63,460 nt of DNA, from assembly GCA_018260475.1 (NCBI GenBank), contig JAGLBA010000013.1:1-63460 (forward strand), in the 5' to 3' direction. Below are positions 29,777-39,252 of this stretch, piece by piece. The notes beneath the pieces are model-generated. The model was not told the origin of the DNA. It did no database searches and saw only the letters and a program-made list of their open reading frames with translations. The number at the start of each line of letters is the position of its first letter. Within the stretch, counting starts at the first letter, position 1. This stretch comes from Chryseobacterium sp. GTDB lineage: Bacteria; Bacteroidota; Bacteroidia; Flavobacteriales; Weeksellaceae. Both the position numbers and the translations under genes were made by a program.

Positions 29777-29801
29777 TGTTTCGTTTCTTAATAATTAATG
29801 A

Positions 29802-30215
29802 TTACTTTTTCTTACCTTTTGCAGGTGCAGCAGCAGCCTGTCCTGGTTTAGGACGCTTAGCTCCGTACTTAGATCTGCGTTGCGTTCTTCCGCTTACTCC
29901 TGCGGTATCCAAAGCTCCACGAACAATGTGATAGCGTACTCCCGGTAGGTCTTTCACCCTTCCGCCTCTTACCAATACTATCGAGTGCTCTTGAAGATTG
30001 TGTCCTTCGCCCGGGATGTAGGCGTTGACTTCTTTACCGTTAGAAAGCCTTACCCTTGCTACTTTACGAAGCGCGGAGTTTGGTTTCTTAGGAGTGGTAG
30101 TATATACTCTTGTACATACACCTCGTCTTTGTGGACAGGAATCAAGGGCAGCCGATTTGCTCTTCTTGACAAGCGTGGCTCTTCCTTTTCTTACTAATTG
30201 TTGAATAGTAGGCAT
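29802..30215 (-). CDS. rpsL: 30S ribosomal protein S12
   Basis: 137 residues; decoding-centre protein. The segments [11 protein letters not shown] (Lys43-Lys44) and [13 protein letters not shown] are wild-type, so no classical streptomycin-resistance change is visible at these lysines; the Asp in KDLPG is the usual methylthiolation site. First gene of the str transcript, with a consensus promoter just upstream. The C-terminus is an Ala/Lys-rich extension. Confidence 0.97.
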   Translation of the reverse strand: MPTIQQLVRKGRATLVKKSKSAALDSCPQRRGVCTRVYTTTPKKPNSALRKVARVRLSNGKEVNAYIPGEGHNLQEHSIVLVRGGRVKDLPGVRYHIVRGALDTAGVSGRTQRRSKYGAKRPKPGQAAAAPAKGKKK

Positions 30216-30238
30216 AAATGCTTTTATATTTTAGGGTG

Positions 30239-30268
30239 CAAAAATATGAAATTATTCTGAATCGACAA
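30239..30268 (-). promoter_or_regulatory. rpsL promoter (TTG-N19-TATTTTTG)
   Basis: Minus-strand -33 TTG at 30268-30266, 19-bp spacer, -7 TATTTTTG at 30246-30239. Drives rpsL-rpsG-fusA-rpsJ; the leader is about 17 nt. Confidence 0.85.
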
Positions 30269-30308
30269 CTATACTTCTAAAAATTAATCGGTTAACCGCA
30301 ATTTTTAT

Positions 30309-31892
30309 TTAGTTTAAAATCTTTACCCTCACATTTTTATCCCAATGGAATGCGCGGATATTCTTTTTAAGTTCGTTTACTATCGTGGGATCTATCGCAT
30401 ATACCGCCACATCTGGCTGGGCTACGCTCATGTCGCCTTCTATGGTAAGCACAGCAACTTTCTTCCAGTTTCGGGGTACCTGGCCGCGAAGCCATTTTTC
30501 ATAAACCATGGCCAATCGGTAGCCCTCTCTTTCGGAATGTGTTTCCAAGAAAGACCGGAATTTCTCATCATAAATTTTGTTTTTTTCATTAAAAGGAACC
30601 ATCTCCACAGAGCCCAAACCCACAAAATCCAGCAAATGAATATCCGAAAAATAAGTAATCGCTCCTATGTCATTAGCAACCACCTTTTCTTTATTATAAT
30701 AGGTATTGAGGAACTTCGCCGTCTGTATCTGTTGTTGGTAAATATTCTTCGGACCCAGATAAAGCATTTTATGAGCAAACCACACTTTATAGAACCCGAG
30801 AAGCAATGCAAAAACTGCCAGTCCACCGATTAACTTATCTCTAAAAAAACTTTTTTTAAAATCAACTATAAATTCGGGTATCATAGGGAGTAATGCCATT
30901 GCCCACATGGTGAGGAGATAAGCTTCATAACGGAAAAACCCTTTGAATTCTGCAAAAAGCGCATGCTGAACCATCGTAAGGGCGCACACAATGGGCAGTA
31001 AATTTTCCGTTAAAACATTCCGGAAATTCTTGTCTTTAACATAACTTCTATACACCAAGACCGCTATTGTAGCTAATGGAATTGCACAGGTTTTGTAAAA
31101 TGTGACACTCTTGAAAATCTTTAAACTAAAAATACTCCAAATCTGTCCAAAAATATTTTGAGAAAAATCAAACTGTGTACCTTTGACCAAAACAGAATTT
31201 GGAAAATAGTAGCCACCCATCTTTTTATTAAAATACATAAACACCAAAACAGGCAGGAAACCAAAAATTAACACCCGGAGCGCCGTTCCGAATCTTTTAA
31301 CCAAAATAAAAACAAAAGCCAGAGCCACGAAATAAAACATCATCTCGAAGCGAGCCAAGCCTAGCAGCGAAAGCGATCCTAAAAAAGCAATTTTGGCGTT
31401 GCGGTTCGCGAAATTCTCATTTAAACAAATCCTTAGCGCAAAAACATTGGCGACCACCAGCAAAACCTGCAGCACATGTTCCATCCCTGAAAGTAGTTGT
31501 AAGTGCATCACCGCAAAAAAAATCGTAAACAGCACCGCCGCAACCACTGCCGCTGTTTTGGTAAAGTAACCTAAAAAATATTGGCTCAAAAGATACACCA
31601 GTGCCACACCGAAACCGGCATTCATATATAAAGGTATAAATTCCGAATTGCCAAATGCGGCGATGCACGCACTTATTAAAAAGGTAAAAAGCGGTGAGGA
31701 CGAGGTAGAAGAAAAAAGATATTTGGTAATCCCCCAAACGCCGTCTTGCGCAAAATGCTTTGCCACGGCGAGGTGGATATAAGTGTCATCCAGCATATAA
31801 ACATAGCGGTCACCAGTGCCCGGAAGCACCACGAAAAAATAAAACAGACACACCGCCGCAAAAATGCCAAGCGAAAGATAAAACGATTTCAT
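30309..31892 (-). CDS. GT-C-like multi-pass membrane protein
   Basis: 527 residues with about ten or more hydrophobic helices and a soluble C-terminal part of about 150 residues. The first external loop has DRYVYMLDDTYIHLAVAKHF with the acidic pair Asp35-Asp36, followed by SSTSSSPLFTFL. This is the pattern of lipid-linked-sugar-dependent GT-C transferases (PMT, ArnT and AftB-like). The partial protein at 1-594 shares it. Near the C-terminus, KVVANDIGAITYFSD resembles the periplasmic domain of such proteins. Encoded upstream of the rpsL promoter on the same strand. Substrate unknown. Confidence 0.7.
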   Translation of the reverse strand: MKSFYLSLGIFAAVCLFYFFVVLPGTGDRYVYMLDDTYIHLAVAKHFAQDGVWGITKYLFSSTSSSPLFTFLISACIAAFGNSEFIPLYMNAGFGVALVYLLSQYFLGYFTKTAAVVAAVLFTIFFAVMHLQLLSGMEHVLQVLLVVANVFALRICLNENFANRNAKIAFLGSLSLLGLARFEMMFYFVALAFVFILVKRFGTALRVLIFGFLPVLVFMYFNKKMGGYYFPNSVLVKGTQFDFSQNIFGQIWSIFSLKIFKSVTFYKTCAIPLATIAVLVYRSYVKDKNFRNVLTENLLPIVCALTMVQHALFAEFKGFFRYEAYLLTMWAMALLPMIPEFIVDFKKSFFRDKLIGGLAVFALLLGFYKVWFAHKMLYLGPKNIYQQQIQTAKFLNTYYNKEKVVANDIGAITYFSDIHLLDFVGLGSVEMVPFNEKNKIYDEKFRSFLETHSEREGYRLAMVYEKWLRGQVPRNWKKVAVLTIEGDMSVAQPDVAVYAIDPTIVNELKKNIRAFHWDKNVRVKILN

Positions 31893-32031
31893 AGGCCGAA
31901 AGATAATGAAACTTTGGATTACAAAAGGCTACACCGTACTCTCTTCTAGAATAATGATTATATTGGAAACAAACAAGTGTTTTGCGATGAAACTATCACC
32001 CGAAAACAGCTGAAAATGGATATTTTGTCTG

Positions 32032-32039
32032 TAATTTTG
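32032..32039 (+). promoter_or_regulatory. porin promoter, -7 box
   Basis: TAATTTTG matches the -7 consensus; 19 bp upstream is CTG in place of TTG. Leader of about 13 nt before the ATG at 32059. Confidence 0.5.
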
Positions 32040-32058
32040 ACATATAAAAAACCACTAT

Positions 32059-33200
32059 ATGAAAACTCCCATGAAAATCGGTTTCGTCTATTCCGTACTC
32101 TTACCAGGTGTTTTGTTTGCACAAAACACTACCAATTCCGCCACCGCATCTGTCGAAGTACCGCCTAAGCAGTTGCCTCTTGCAAAAAAAGCGACTTTTA
32201 ATGCCTTATTGGTGGGAGATTACGCGGTATCTATGACCAAAAATACCGACATCTACGGCAAAATAGCGCAGGCGTGGCTTCCAGTAATGGCTTTTTCCTG
32301 CGGTATGCCCGTATGCAGGCCAAAATGGACATCACGAAAGATATTTCCGGGCAAGTTATGGTGAACTTTGCGGATTTTAAAGACAACCCACAGACCAAAG
32401 TTTTGGAAATTGCTACGGTGAAATACTTCATCAATAATTATTTGAATCTGCAAATCGGACAGTTCCGGCCTTATTTCGGGGCAGAGGATCTCTATTCCTT
32501 TGATGTTCACAGGTCATACAATTGGTCCAACCAATACAGTCTGTTCAGCAGGAATAATTGGCAAAGCTTTCAGCTGGGCGCCGCCATTTTCGGCTCATTG
32601 GAAGATAAAAAAATACCTTTGAAATATTTCTATACGATTTCTAACGCCAACGGTAAAAACCAAAACGGCGACAATGATAACGACAAATCCCATAGCCTGC
32701 GCTTGGAATACAGACCTGCCAAAAACATGGCCTTCGCCATCAACGGCGCTACCACACGCCACCAAGGCCAGGCCGCAAACGCCATAGGAGGAGATATTTC
32801 TTATGAAAAACCACTCCACAACCGATGGATAATCGGCGTAGATGGTGAATATAAAAAAGGTACCAACATCTTGGCTTATGACGCCTCCAAAACCATCAAC
32901 AAAAACTTGAAAGACTACGAAATGCAGGGCGTTTATGTAACCCCTCTAATCCGAAAAGGTTTTGATGGTCGGTTCTTCGATGCGGTAGAACTTTCTTGCC
33001 GTTATGAATATCTGGAAGACCTCACCCACGGTGGTAACCCGTCCCGAAGCTATGTGCCTATGGTCTCGCTGCTTTTAAATTCTACTTACGCATCTCGCCT
33101 GTCTTTCATTTCAAACTTTACCAATTACAACCGGCAGATTAAAAACTCCAGCCAATCGAACTCTAGCCAATTCCTTGTGCAATACCAATTTAGATATTAA
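32059..33200 (+). pseudogene. outer-membrane porin gene with a -1 frameshift
   Basis: The frame from 32059 gives a signal peptide (MKIGFVYSVLLPGVLFAQ) and LLVGDYAVSMTKNTDIYGK, then loses sense. From about 32262 the next frame carries the rest: FFLRYARMQAKMDITKDISG, QIGQFRPYFGAEDLYSFD, and a final aromatic residue (FRY) typical of beta-barrels. Adding one A to the run at 32260-32263 joins them as YGKNSAGVASSNGFFLRYAR. Restored length is about 380 residues, like phosphate-selective porin O/P family proteins. It precedes the Dcu transporter by 15 bp, so a shared uptake role is likely. A real inactivation or a homopolymer sequencing error are both possible. Confidence 0.8.
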
Positions 33201-33215
33201 ATAAATTATAATAAA

Positions 33216-34769
33216 ATGAAAACTATCGATCTGAAACTACTGCTCTTGCTGTTCTTCATAAGCACTGCGGCACCAGTGCAAAACCGTGCAATGGCGGCAC
33301 TACCACTGCAAATATCCTCCGGAACCCAAGTTGTGAAAAAGGACAAAGCAGAGAAAGCCCCAGCGGTACAAAAAGCCGAGCCCGTTATCTCAAAAGGCAC
33401 GGTAGCCACCGATGCGGAGAAACCATTGCCACCGAATGCGTCTTTTAGGTTTTGGAGCCAACTGGTTCTTTTGCTTGTGATTATTTATTTCGGAATCAAG
33501 TTCGGGGGCGTGGCACTGGGTCTGCTGGGCGGTCTCGGCGTCACGCTGCTGGTATTCCTCTACGGGATGGAACCTGGAAAACCACCTATCGAAGTGATGC
33601 TAATCATCCTCGCAGTTGTTACCACTTCCTCTACATTGGAGGCGACCGGTGCGCTAAGCCTCATAGTGAAATTTGCCGAAAAACTTTTGCGAAAAAATCC
33701 ACAGTTCATCGTTTATCTTGCGCCACTCTCTACATTTTTCCTTACCATGCTCGTAGGTACAGGCCATGCCGTATATCCGCTACTCCCTGTAATTTATGAT
33801 GTTGCGATCAAAAAAGGCATTCGTCCGGAACGCCCGATGGCCATCGCTTCCGTAGCCAGCCAATTGGGTATTACCGCAAGTCCTATTTCCGCTGCAGCAG
33901 CAGCCGTTGTGGGTCTTTTCGCCGCCGCTAATATGGATGTTTCGTTAATAGATATTTTAAAAATTACCATTCCTGCCTGCCTCGCAGGTCTGCTTGTGGC
34001 AGCTACTTGGAGCCTGAAACGCGGCAAGGATTTAGCAAACGATCCTGAATTTCAGGCTAAAATCGCTGATGAAAAGCAAAGAGAATACATTTTCGGACAC
34101 ATGGAAAGCCAAGACGGCAATATCGGCAAGGGTTCAAAAACTGCGCTTACCTTGTTCTTGCTTGGCATTTTGGCCATCGTCATTATCGCTCTTTTCCCGG
34201 ATGTGATTTTGCCGCTGGACGATGAAGGCAAACACTTGAAAATGAGCATTGTTTTGCAATTCGTCATGTTGGCGGTAGGTGCCATTATTATTTTCGCAAC
34301 CCGCATTGCTTCCAAAAAAGTGTCAGATACCAACGTTTTCAATGCTGGTATGGTCGCCGCAATTATGATTTTCGGTATTGCATGGATGAGCGATACCGTG
34401 ATAGAGGGTAACAAGCCCTATATCCTCTCTATGATTAGTGATGTGGTGAAAGCGCATCCGTGGACCTTTGCGCTCGCTATGTTCTGTGCCTCTGCATTTT
34501 TGAAAAGTCAGGCCGCTACTTTGCTGGTCATTATGCCCCTCGGCATCTCGCTCGGCATTCCGGTGCCTACGCTATTGGCTTGCATTCCGGCCTCGTATGC
34601 GTATTTCTTTTTCTGCTTTTACCCAAGTGACCTGGCGACCATCAACTTCGACCGCTCCGGCACTACAAAAGCCGGCTCCTGGATTTTGAACCACAGTTTC
34701 ATGATTCCCGGCCTTATCGCCGTATGGACTGCGGTAGCCGTAGCCTTTGCCTTATCAAAATTGTTGTAG
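33216..34769 (+). CDS. Dcu-type C4-dicarboxylate transporter with N-terminal extension
   Basis: 517 residues. From about residue 80 it follows the DcuA/DcuB family: IIYFGIKFGGVALGLLGGLG, GKPPIEVMLIILAVV, ATGALSLIVKFAEKLLRKNP, VGTGHAVYPLLPVIYDVAI, GIRPERPMAIASVASQLGI. These proteins exchange fumarate, aspartate or succinate across the inner membrane, usually in anaerobic metabolism. The first 75 residues are extra: a signal-like hydrophobic stretch (KLLLLLFFISTAAPV) and a Lys/Ala/Pro linker. The frameshifted porin is 15 bp upstream. The extension is unusual and may be periplasmic. Confidence 0.9.
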   Translation: MKTIDLKLLLLLFFISTAAPVQNRAMAALPLQISSGTQVVKKDKAEKAPAVQKAEPVISKGTVATDAEKPLPPNASFRFWSQLVLLLVIIYFGIKFGGVALGLLGGLGVTLLVFLYGMEPGKPPIEVMLIILAVVTTSSTLEATGALSLIVKFAEKLLRKNPQFIVYLAPLSTFFLTMLVGTGHAVYPLLPVIYDVAIKKGIRPERPMAIASVASQLGITASPISAAAAAVVGLFAAANMDVSLIDILKITIPACLAGLLVAATWSLKRGKDLANDPEFQAKIADEKQREYIFGHMESQDGNIGKGSKTALTLFLLGILAIVIIALFPDVILPLDDEGKHLKMSIVLQFVMLAVGAIIIFATRIASKKVSDTNVFNAGMVAAIMIFGIAWMSDTVIEGNKPYILSMISDVVKAHPWTFALAMFCASAFLKSQAATLLVIMPLGISLGIPVPTLLACIPASYAYFFFCFYPSDLATINFDRSGTTKAGSWILNHSFMIPGLIAVWTAVAVAFALSKLL

Positions 34770-34977
34770 ATTCAGGTGGAGGTTAAGTTTAAGGTTAAGG
34801 TTAACAACAGTCCCTAATGTTTTAGAAACTGCCTTGTCATTCCGACGGAACCTTATTGTAAAAGTTTTCAAAATGCAGCACATTCACGCAGCTCCCCTTT
34901 GGAGAAAAGGAGGTGTGGAATTTTGGAGATTTTAATATTTAACCAAAAGTCTGTATTTTTACTTAAAACAAAACAAT

Positions 34978-36159
34978 ATGACCCCGGTACGCCTTACTTC
35001 TATCTTAGACAATGACTTTTATAAAATTACCATGCAGAACGCCGTGGTAAAATTATTTCCTTCCGAAAAAGTGAAATACACCTTCATCAACCGCGGCAAG
35101 CACTCCTTTCCGGAGGGTTATGCCGAGGAATTATCGCAAGCGATAGCCGCAATGGCGGATCTGAAACTGACAAAGCAGGAAAAAGCATTTCTGAGAATCA
35201 CCTGCCCGTATCTCGACCTCCCTTATTTGGATTTTTTGGAAGGCTACCAATATGATCCGTCGGAAGTTACGGTGAAACAAAACGGCAACGACATCGAAGT
35301 AACCGTAGAAGGACTTTGGTACCGTACCATTCTTTGGGAAGTCCCTCTGCTGTCGTTGATTTCCGAACTGCATTACCAAATGAACCATTTGGAAAGAGAT
35401 TCTAACGAGAAAGTTATCGAAAAGACTTTGGAAAAGGCAGAAACTTTGAAAAAACTTGGTGTGACTTTCGCAGAATTTGGAACGCGCAGAAGGCATTCCT
35501 ATAAAGTTCAAGACTTGGTGGCAGAAGCCTTAATTAAGGATAACAGCAACGGAAAATTCATCGGTAGTTCCAATGTGCATTTTGCGATGAAGTACGGCAT
35601 CAAGCCCATCGGAACCCACGCCCACGAGTGGTTTATGTTCCACGCGGCGGAATACGGTTTCAAAATGGCCAACGCCCTATCGCTGGAACACTGGGTGGAT
35701 GTTTATCGCGGCGACCTCGGGGTGGCGCTTTCGGACACCTACACCACGGATGTGTTCTTCCAACAGTTTGATAAAAAATTCGCTAAACTGTTTGATGGTG
35801 TGCGCCACGACAGCGGCGAGCCGATTGAATTTGCCAACAAAACCATCGCGCATTACGAGCGAAACGGCATCAATCCTTTGTTTAAATACATCATCTTCTC
35901 GGATGGTTTGAATCTGGAAAAAGTGGAAGAAATCACCCGTGCATGCGAAAGCAGAATCGGGATTTCTTTCGGAATCGGCACGAACCTTACCAATGATGTT
36001 GGGTTGAAACCAATGAACATCGTCATGAAACTTACCGGTGTACAAACCATCAACGGGGACTGGATTCCTACTGTAAAACTATCAGACGATCCGAATAAAT
36101 ATACCGGCGATCCGAAAATGATTGATTTAGCAAAAGAATTTTTGAGGATACAGGGTTAG
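34978..36159 (+). CDS. pncB: nicotinate phosphoribosyltransferase
   Basis: 393 residues. Converts nicotinate and PRPP to nicotinate mononucleotide in the Preiss-Handler NAD salvage route. Starts SILDNDFYKITMQNAV; contains FAEFGTRRRHSYKVQDLV and the region GIKPIGTHAHEWFMFHAA, whose histidine is the regulatory phospho-site in the family; then RHDSGEPIEFANK and FSDGLNLEKVEEI. Monocistronic by spacing: 208 bp after the transporter and followed by a terminator. Confidence 0.97.
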   Translation: MTPVRLTSILDNDFYKITMQNAVVKLFPSEKVKYTFINRGKHSFPEGYAEELSQAIAAMADLKLTKQEKAFLRITCPYLDLPYLDFLEGYQYDPSEVTVKQNGNDIEVTVEGLWYRTILWEVPLLSLISELHYQMNHLERDSNEKVIEKTLEKAETLKKLGVTFAEFGTRRRHSYKVQDLVAEALIKDNSNGKFIGSSNVHFAMKYGIKPIGTHAHEWFMFHAAEYGFKMANALSLEHWVDVYRGDLGVALSDTYTTDVFFQQFDKKFAKLFDGVRHDSGEPIEFANKTIAHYERNGINPLFKYIIFSDGLNLEKVEEITRACESRIGISFGIGTNLTNDVGLKPMNIVMKLTGVQTINGDWIPTVKLSDDPNKYTGDPKMIDLAKEFLRIQG

Positions 36160-36315
36160 GATTTTAAAAGAGGGAAAGAGCGCAAAGTTTTGTTAAAACT
36201 AATTGGATCGGCGCTTTACTAAACACAGCGAAGTAAAGAGTAAATATTTCCATAAATTTATTTACCCCCCCTCTTTAATTAGATATTTTATTATTTAGAC
36301 AAAAAATTGTCACAG

Positions 36316-36351
36316 GTACCCTCAAACATAAAGGGTACTTGTTATTTTTTT
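36316..36351 (+). terminator. terminator between pncB and amt
   Basis: GTACCCT pairs with AGGGTAC (36316-36338) and is followed by TTGTTATTTTTTTT. About 160 bp after pncB and only 30 bp before amt, so it could also act as an attenuator for amt. Confidence 0.75.
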
Positions 36352-36380
36352 TGTATTTTTACTAAATAAAAAAATTTAAA

Positions 36381-37697
36381 ATGAGAAAATGGATCCTTTT
36401 AATATCATTAGTTACCATCAGTTTACTTTGTCTGTTTTCGCACCTTCTTTTTATTGAAACGCCAGTTTCGGATATATCTGTGCCGAAATTCAACAACGCA
36501 GATATCGCTTGGATGCTGGTATCATCCGCCATGGTGCTAATTATGACACCGGGTCTAGGTTTTTTTTACGGTGGGATGGTTCAGAAGAAGAATGTCATTA
36601 GCACCATACTTCAAAGTTTCATCGCCATGGGATTCATCACCGTGGTATGGGTTGTTGTGGGTTTTGGTTTGTCTTTTGGCCCGAGTATCGGCGGTATTAT
36701 CGGTAATCCCTCTCCTTATCTTTTATTCCATAATGTAGGAACAAAAACTGCGTGGTCTCTGGCTCCTACTATCCCTTTTGCACTTTTCGCCGTGTTTCAG
36801 ATGAAGTTTGCCATCATCACTCCAGCACTCATTTCTGGAGCGTTTGCCGAACGGATACGCTTTTGGGGCTATATCCTATTTATTATCTTATTTTCAATTT
36901 TTATATATTCTCCATTAGCGCATATGGTTTGGCACCCGGACGGGATTTTATTTAAATACGGCGTGCTGGATTTCGCGGGAGGCACCGTTGTGCATATGAC
37001 GGCGGGATGGGCGGCCCTAGCCGGAGCCCTATTTTTAAAAGAAAGGAAGGAAAAAGTGCACGAGCCGAGCCGCATTTCTTATGTGATTTTGGGGACCTCT
37101 CTTTTGTGGTTTGGCTGGTTCGGCTTCAATGCTGGCTCTGCGATGGGAGCAGGATCCTTGGCGGTTCAGGCTTTTGTAAATACCACCGTAGCATCTGCCG
37201 CAGCCGCAATTGCATGGGGCTTTATCGAGAAAATAAAAGGCAAGAAAATCTCGGCAATGGGCGTATGCATCGGCGCTGTAGTAGGTCTGGTAGCTATCAC
37301 ACCGGCGGCGGGCTATGTGACTACGGCGCATGCGATGCTGATCGGAATCATTGCAGTTGCAATTAGCAGCATCATGGTGGAACTGCGCGCCAAAACCAAT
37401 ATAGATGACACGCTGGATGTATTCCCGTGCCACGGCGTAGGCGGACTAACAGGGATGGTTCTCACGGGCGTATTTGCGAACCCAGAAATCAATTCGGCGG
37501 TGATAGAACCAGGATTAATTTTTGGAGAAACTTCGCTCTTCATAAAACATTTGGTAGCATTATTGGGTGTTTCTGCTTTTGCTTTTTTCGGTTCCTACTT
37601 CTTATTATATATCACCAACCTCATTACACCGCTTCGCGTGACGGAAGAATACGAAATGGAAGGTCTGGATAAATCCCAACACGGGGAATCGCTATAA
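36381..37697 (+). CDS. amt: ammonium transporter
   Basis: 438 residues, eleven predicted membrane helices after a short N-terminal hydrophobic leader (MRKWILLISLVTISLLCLFS), which may be a cleaved signal peptide as in E. coli AmtB. Signature segments: LMTPGLGFFYGGMVQ-like MTPGLGFFYGGMVQKKN, AHMVWHPDG and TVVHMTAGWAALAG with the first pore histidine, and FPCHGVGGLTGMVLTG with the second. No glnK lies next to it in this window. Confidence 0.97.
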   Translation: MRKWILLISLVTISLLCLFSHLLFIETPVSDISVPKFNNADIAWMLVSSAMVLIMTPGLGFFYGGMVQKKNVISTILQSFIAMGFITVVWVVVGFGLSFGPSIGGIIGNPSPYLLFHNVGTKTAWSLAPTIPFALFAVFQMKFAIITPALISGAFAERIRFWGYILFIILFSIFIYSPLAHMVWHPDGILFKYGVLDFAGGTVVHMTAGWAALAGALFLKERKEKVHEPSRISYVILGTSLLWFGWFGFNAGSAMGAGSLAVQAFVNTTVASAAAAIAWGFIEKIKGKKISAMGVCIGAVVGLVAITPAAGYVTTAHAMLIGIIAVAISSIMVELRAKTNIDDTLDVFPCHGVGGLTGMVLTGVFANPEINSAVIEPGLIFGETSLFIKHLVALLGVSAFAFFGSYFLLYITNLITPLRVTEEYEMEGLDKSQHGESL

Positions 37698-37704
37698 TTA
37701 AAAA

Positions 37705-37712
37705 TATCTTTG
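37705..37712 (+). promoter_or_regulatory. possible rmuC promoter, -7 box
   Basis: TATCTTTG, exact TAnnTTTG match, 40 bp before rmuC; no TTG at the expected distance. Confidence 0.35.
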
Positions 37713-37752
37713 AAATGTCGGAATTTCCACGATTTTAAATTAATTTTGAAGA

Positions 37753-39252
37753 ATGGAAATCCTCTACATCATCATCGCCTTCATCGTGGGTGCCACTCTG
37801 GCTTATTTTGTCATAAAGTCTTCATCGGTGGCGAGAACGCTTCACGACGAACTGAATAAAAATTACATCCGCACAAAATCCGAACTTGAAAATTCAACAC
37901 AAAAAATATCGGAATTAAACCGAGATATTTTGGCAGAACGGCAATCCGTGCAGCAACTTTCAACAGAAATCGTTAGCCTGAAAAATGATGCTGCAAAAAT
38001 CACTGCGGAATACACATCGCTGCAAACACAATTTGCGGGACTTCAAGATTTAAATAAGACACAAGCGACCCAAATTACAGAACTTAACGACGAAAAACAA
38101 AATCTTTTTGCTAAAAACTCCGAACTTTTTGCCTTTAATGAAAGTTTAAAACAAAACTTGGTCTCCCAGAAAGAAGACCTCCTAAAAATTCAGCAAGAAG
38201 GCAAACTTCAGTTTGAAAACCTCGCTAATAAAATCCTTGATGAAAAGACTGAAAAATTCACCACGCTGAATCAAAACAACCTAAAAAGCATATTGGAGCC
38301 TTTTCAACAGAATCTTACGGATTTGAAATTGAAAGTTTCCGAAACCTACGACAAGGAAAGCAAGGAGCGTTTTTCTTTGGGTGAAAAAGTGAAGGAATTG
38401 GCGCAACTTAACCAGCAAATTTCTGATGATGCCAAAAAACTGACGCGCGCGCTGAAAGGCGATTCCAAAACGCAAGGTAATTGGGGCGAGATGATTTTGG
38501 AAAGTATTTTGGAGAAATCCGGACTCGTGAAAGGCCGTGAATATTTCTTGGAACACGAACTGCGCGACGAAGATAACAAAGCACTTTTCTCTGAATTTTC
38601 TGGCAAGAAGATGCGTCCGGATGCGGTGGTTAAATATCCAGATGAGCGAAATGTAATCATTGATTCCAAGGTTTCCCTCACCGCATTTACTGATTTGATA
38701 GGCGAAGATGAACCGGAAATTTACGAGATGAAACTTAGTCAGCACCTGGCCTCGGTCAAAAACCACATAAAGCAACTCAGCGAAAAAGCGTATGATGATT
38801 ATGACAAATCTCTGGATTTTGTTATGATGTTTATCCCAAGTGAACCGGCATATATTGCCGCTATGCAAGCCGATACCGATTTATGGAATTACGCCTATGA
38901 TAAACGCATCCTTCTGCTTAATCCAAGTAATTTAATTACATCATTAAAGCTGGTTGCAGATCTCTGGAAACGCGATTATCAAAACAAGAACGCCATGGAA
39001 ATTGCCGAAAGAGGTGCGAAGCTTTATGATAAATTTGTCGGATTTGTAGATAACCTGGAAAAGGTTGGTAAGAATATTGATCAAGCGCGCAATGTTTTTA
39101 ATGATGCTTACAAGCAGCTTTCTACCGGAAATGATAATCTGGTATTGCAAACTCAAAAGCTAAAGGAACTCGGAATCAAAAATAAAAAAGAGATAGCGCC
39201 AAGTCTTGTAGAGCAGTCGCAAAATCTAATTACCAATCATCCGGAATCATGA
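37753..39252 (+). CDS. rmuC: DNA recombination protein RmuC homologue
   Basis: 499 residues: an N-terminal membrane anchor (ILYIIIAFIVGATLAYFVI), about 180 residues of coiled coil, and the RmuC domain with KGDSKTQGNWGEMILESIL, MRPDAVVKYPDERNVIIDSK and FVMMFIPSEPAYIAA. The fold relates to restriction-type nucleases; in E. coli it limits inversions at short inverted repeats. Overlaps the downstream methyltransferase gene by four bases (ATGA). Confidence 0.95.
   Translation: MEILYIIIAFIVGATLAYFVIKSSSVARTLHDELNKNYIRTKSELENSTQKISELNRDILAERQSVQQLSTEIVSLKNDAAKITAEYTSLQTQFAGLQDLNKTQATQITELNDEKQNLFAKNSELFAFNESLKQNLVSQKEDLLKIQQEGKLQFENLANKILDEKTEKFTTLNQNNLKSILEPFQQNLTDLKLKVSETYDKESKERFSLGEKVKELAQLNQQISDDAKKLTRALKGDSKTQGNWGEMILESILEKSGLVKGREYFLEHELRDEDNKALFSEFSGKKMRPDAVVKYPDERNVIIDSKVSLTAFTDLIGEDEPEIYEMKLSQHLASVKNHIKQLSEKAYDDYDKSLDFVMMFIPSEPAYIAAMQADTDLWNYAYDKRILLLNPSNLITSLKLVADLWKRDYQNKNAMEIAERGAKLYDKFVGFVDNLEKVGKNIDQARNVFNDAYKQLSTGNDNLVLQTQKLKELGIKNKKEIAPSLVEQSQNLITNHPES

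Noticed and set aside
34770-34977. GGTTAAG-type tandem words and an AGCTCCCCTTTGGAG segment between the Dcu transporter gene and pncB
   Set aside because: Short and single in this window; no structure or target could be assigned.
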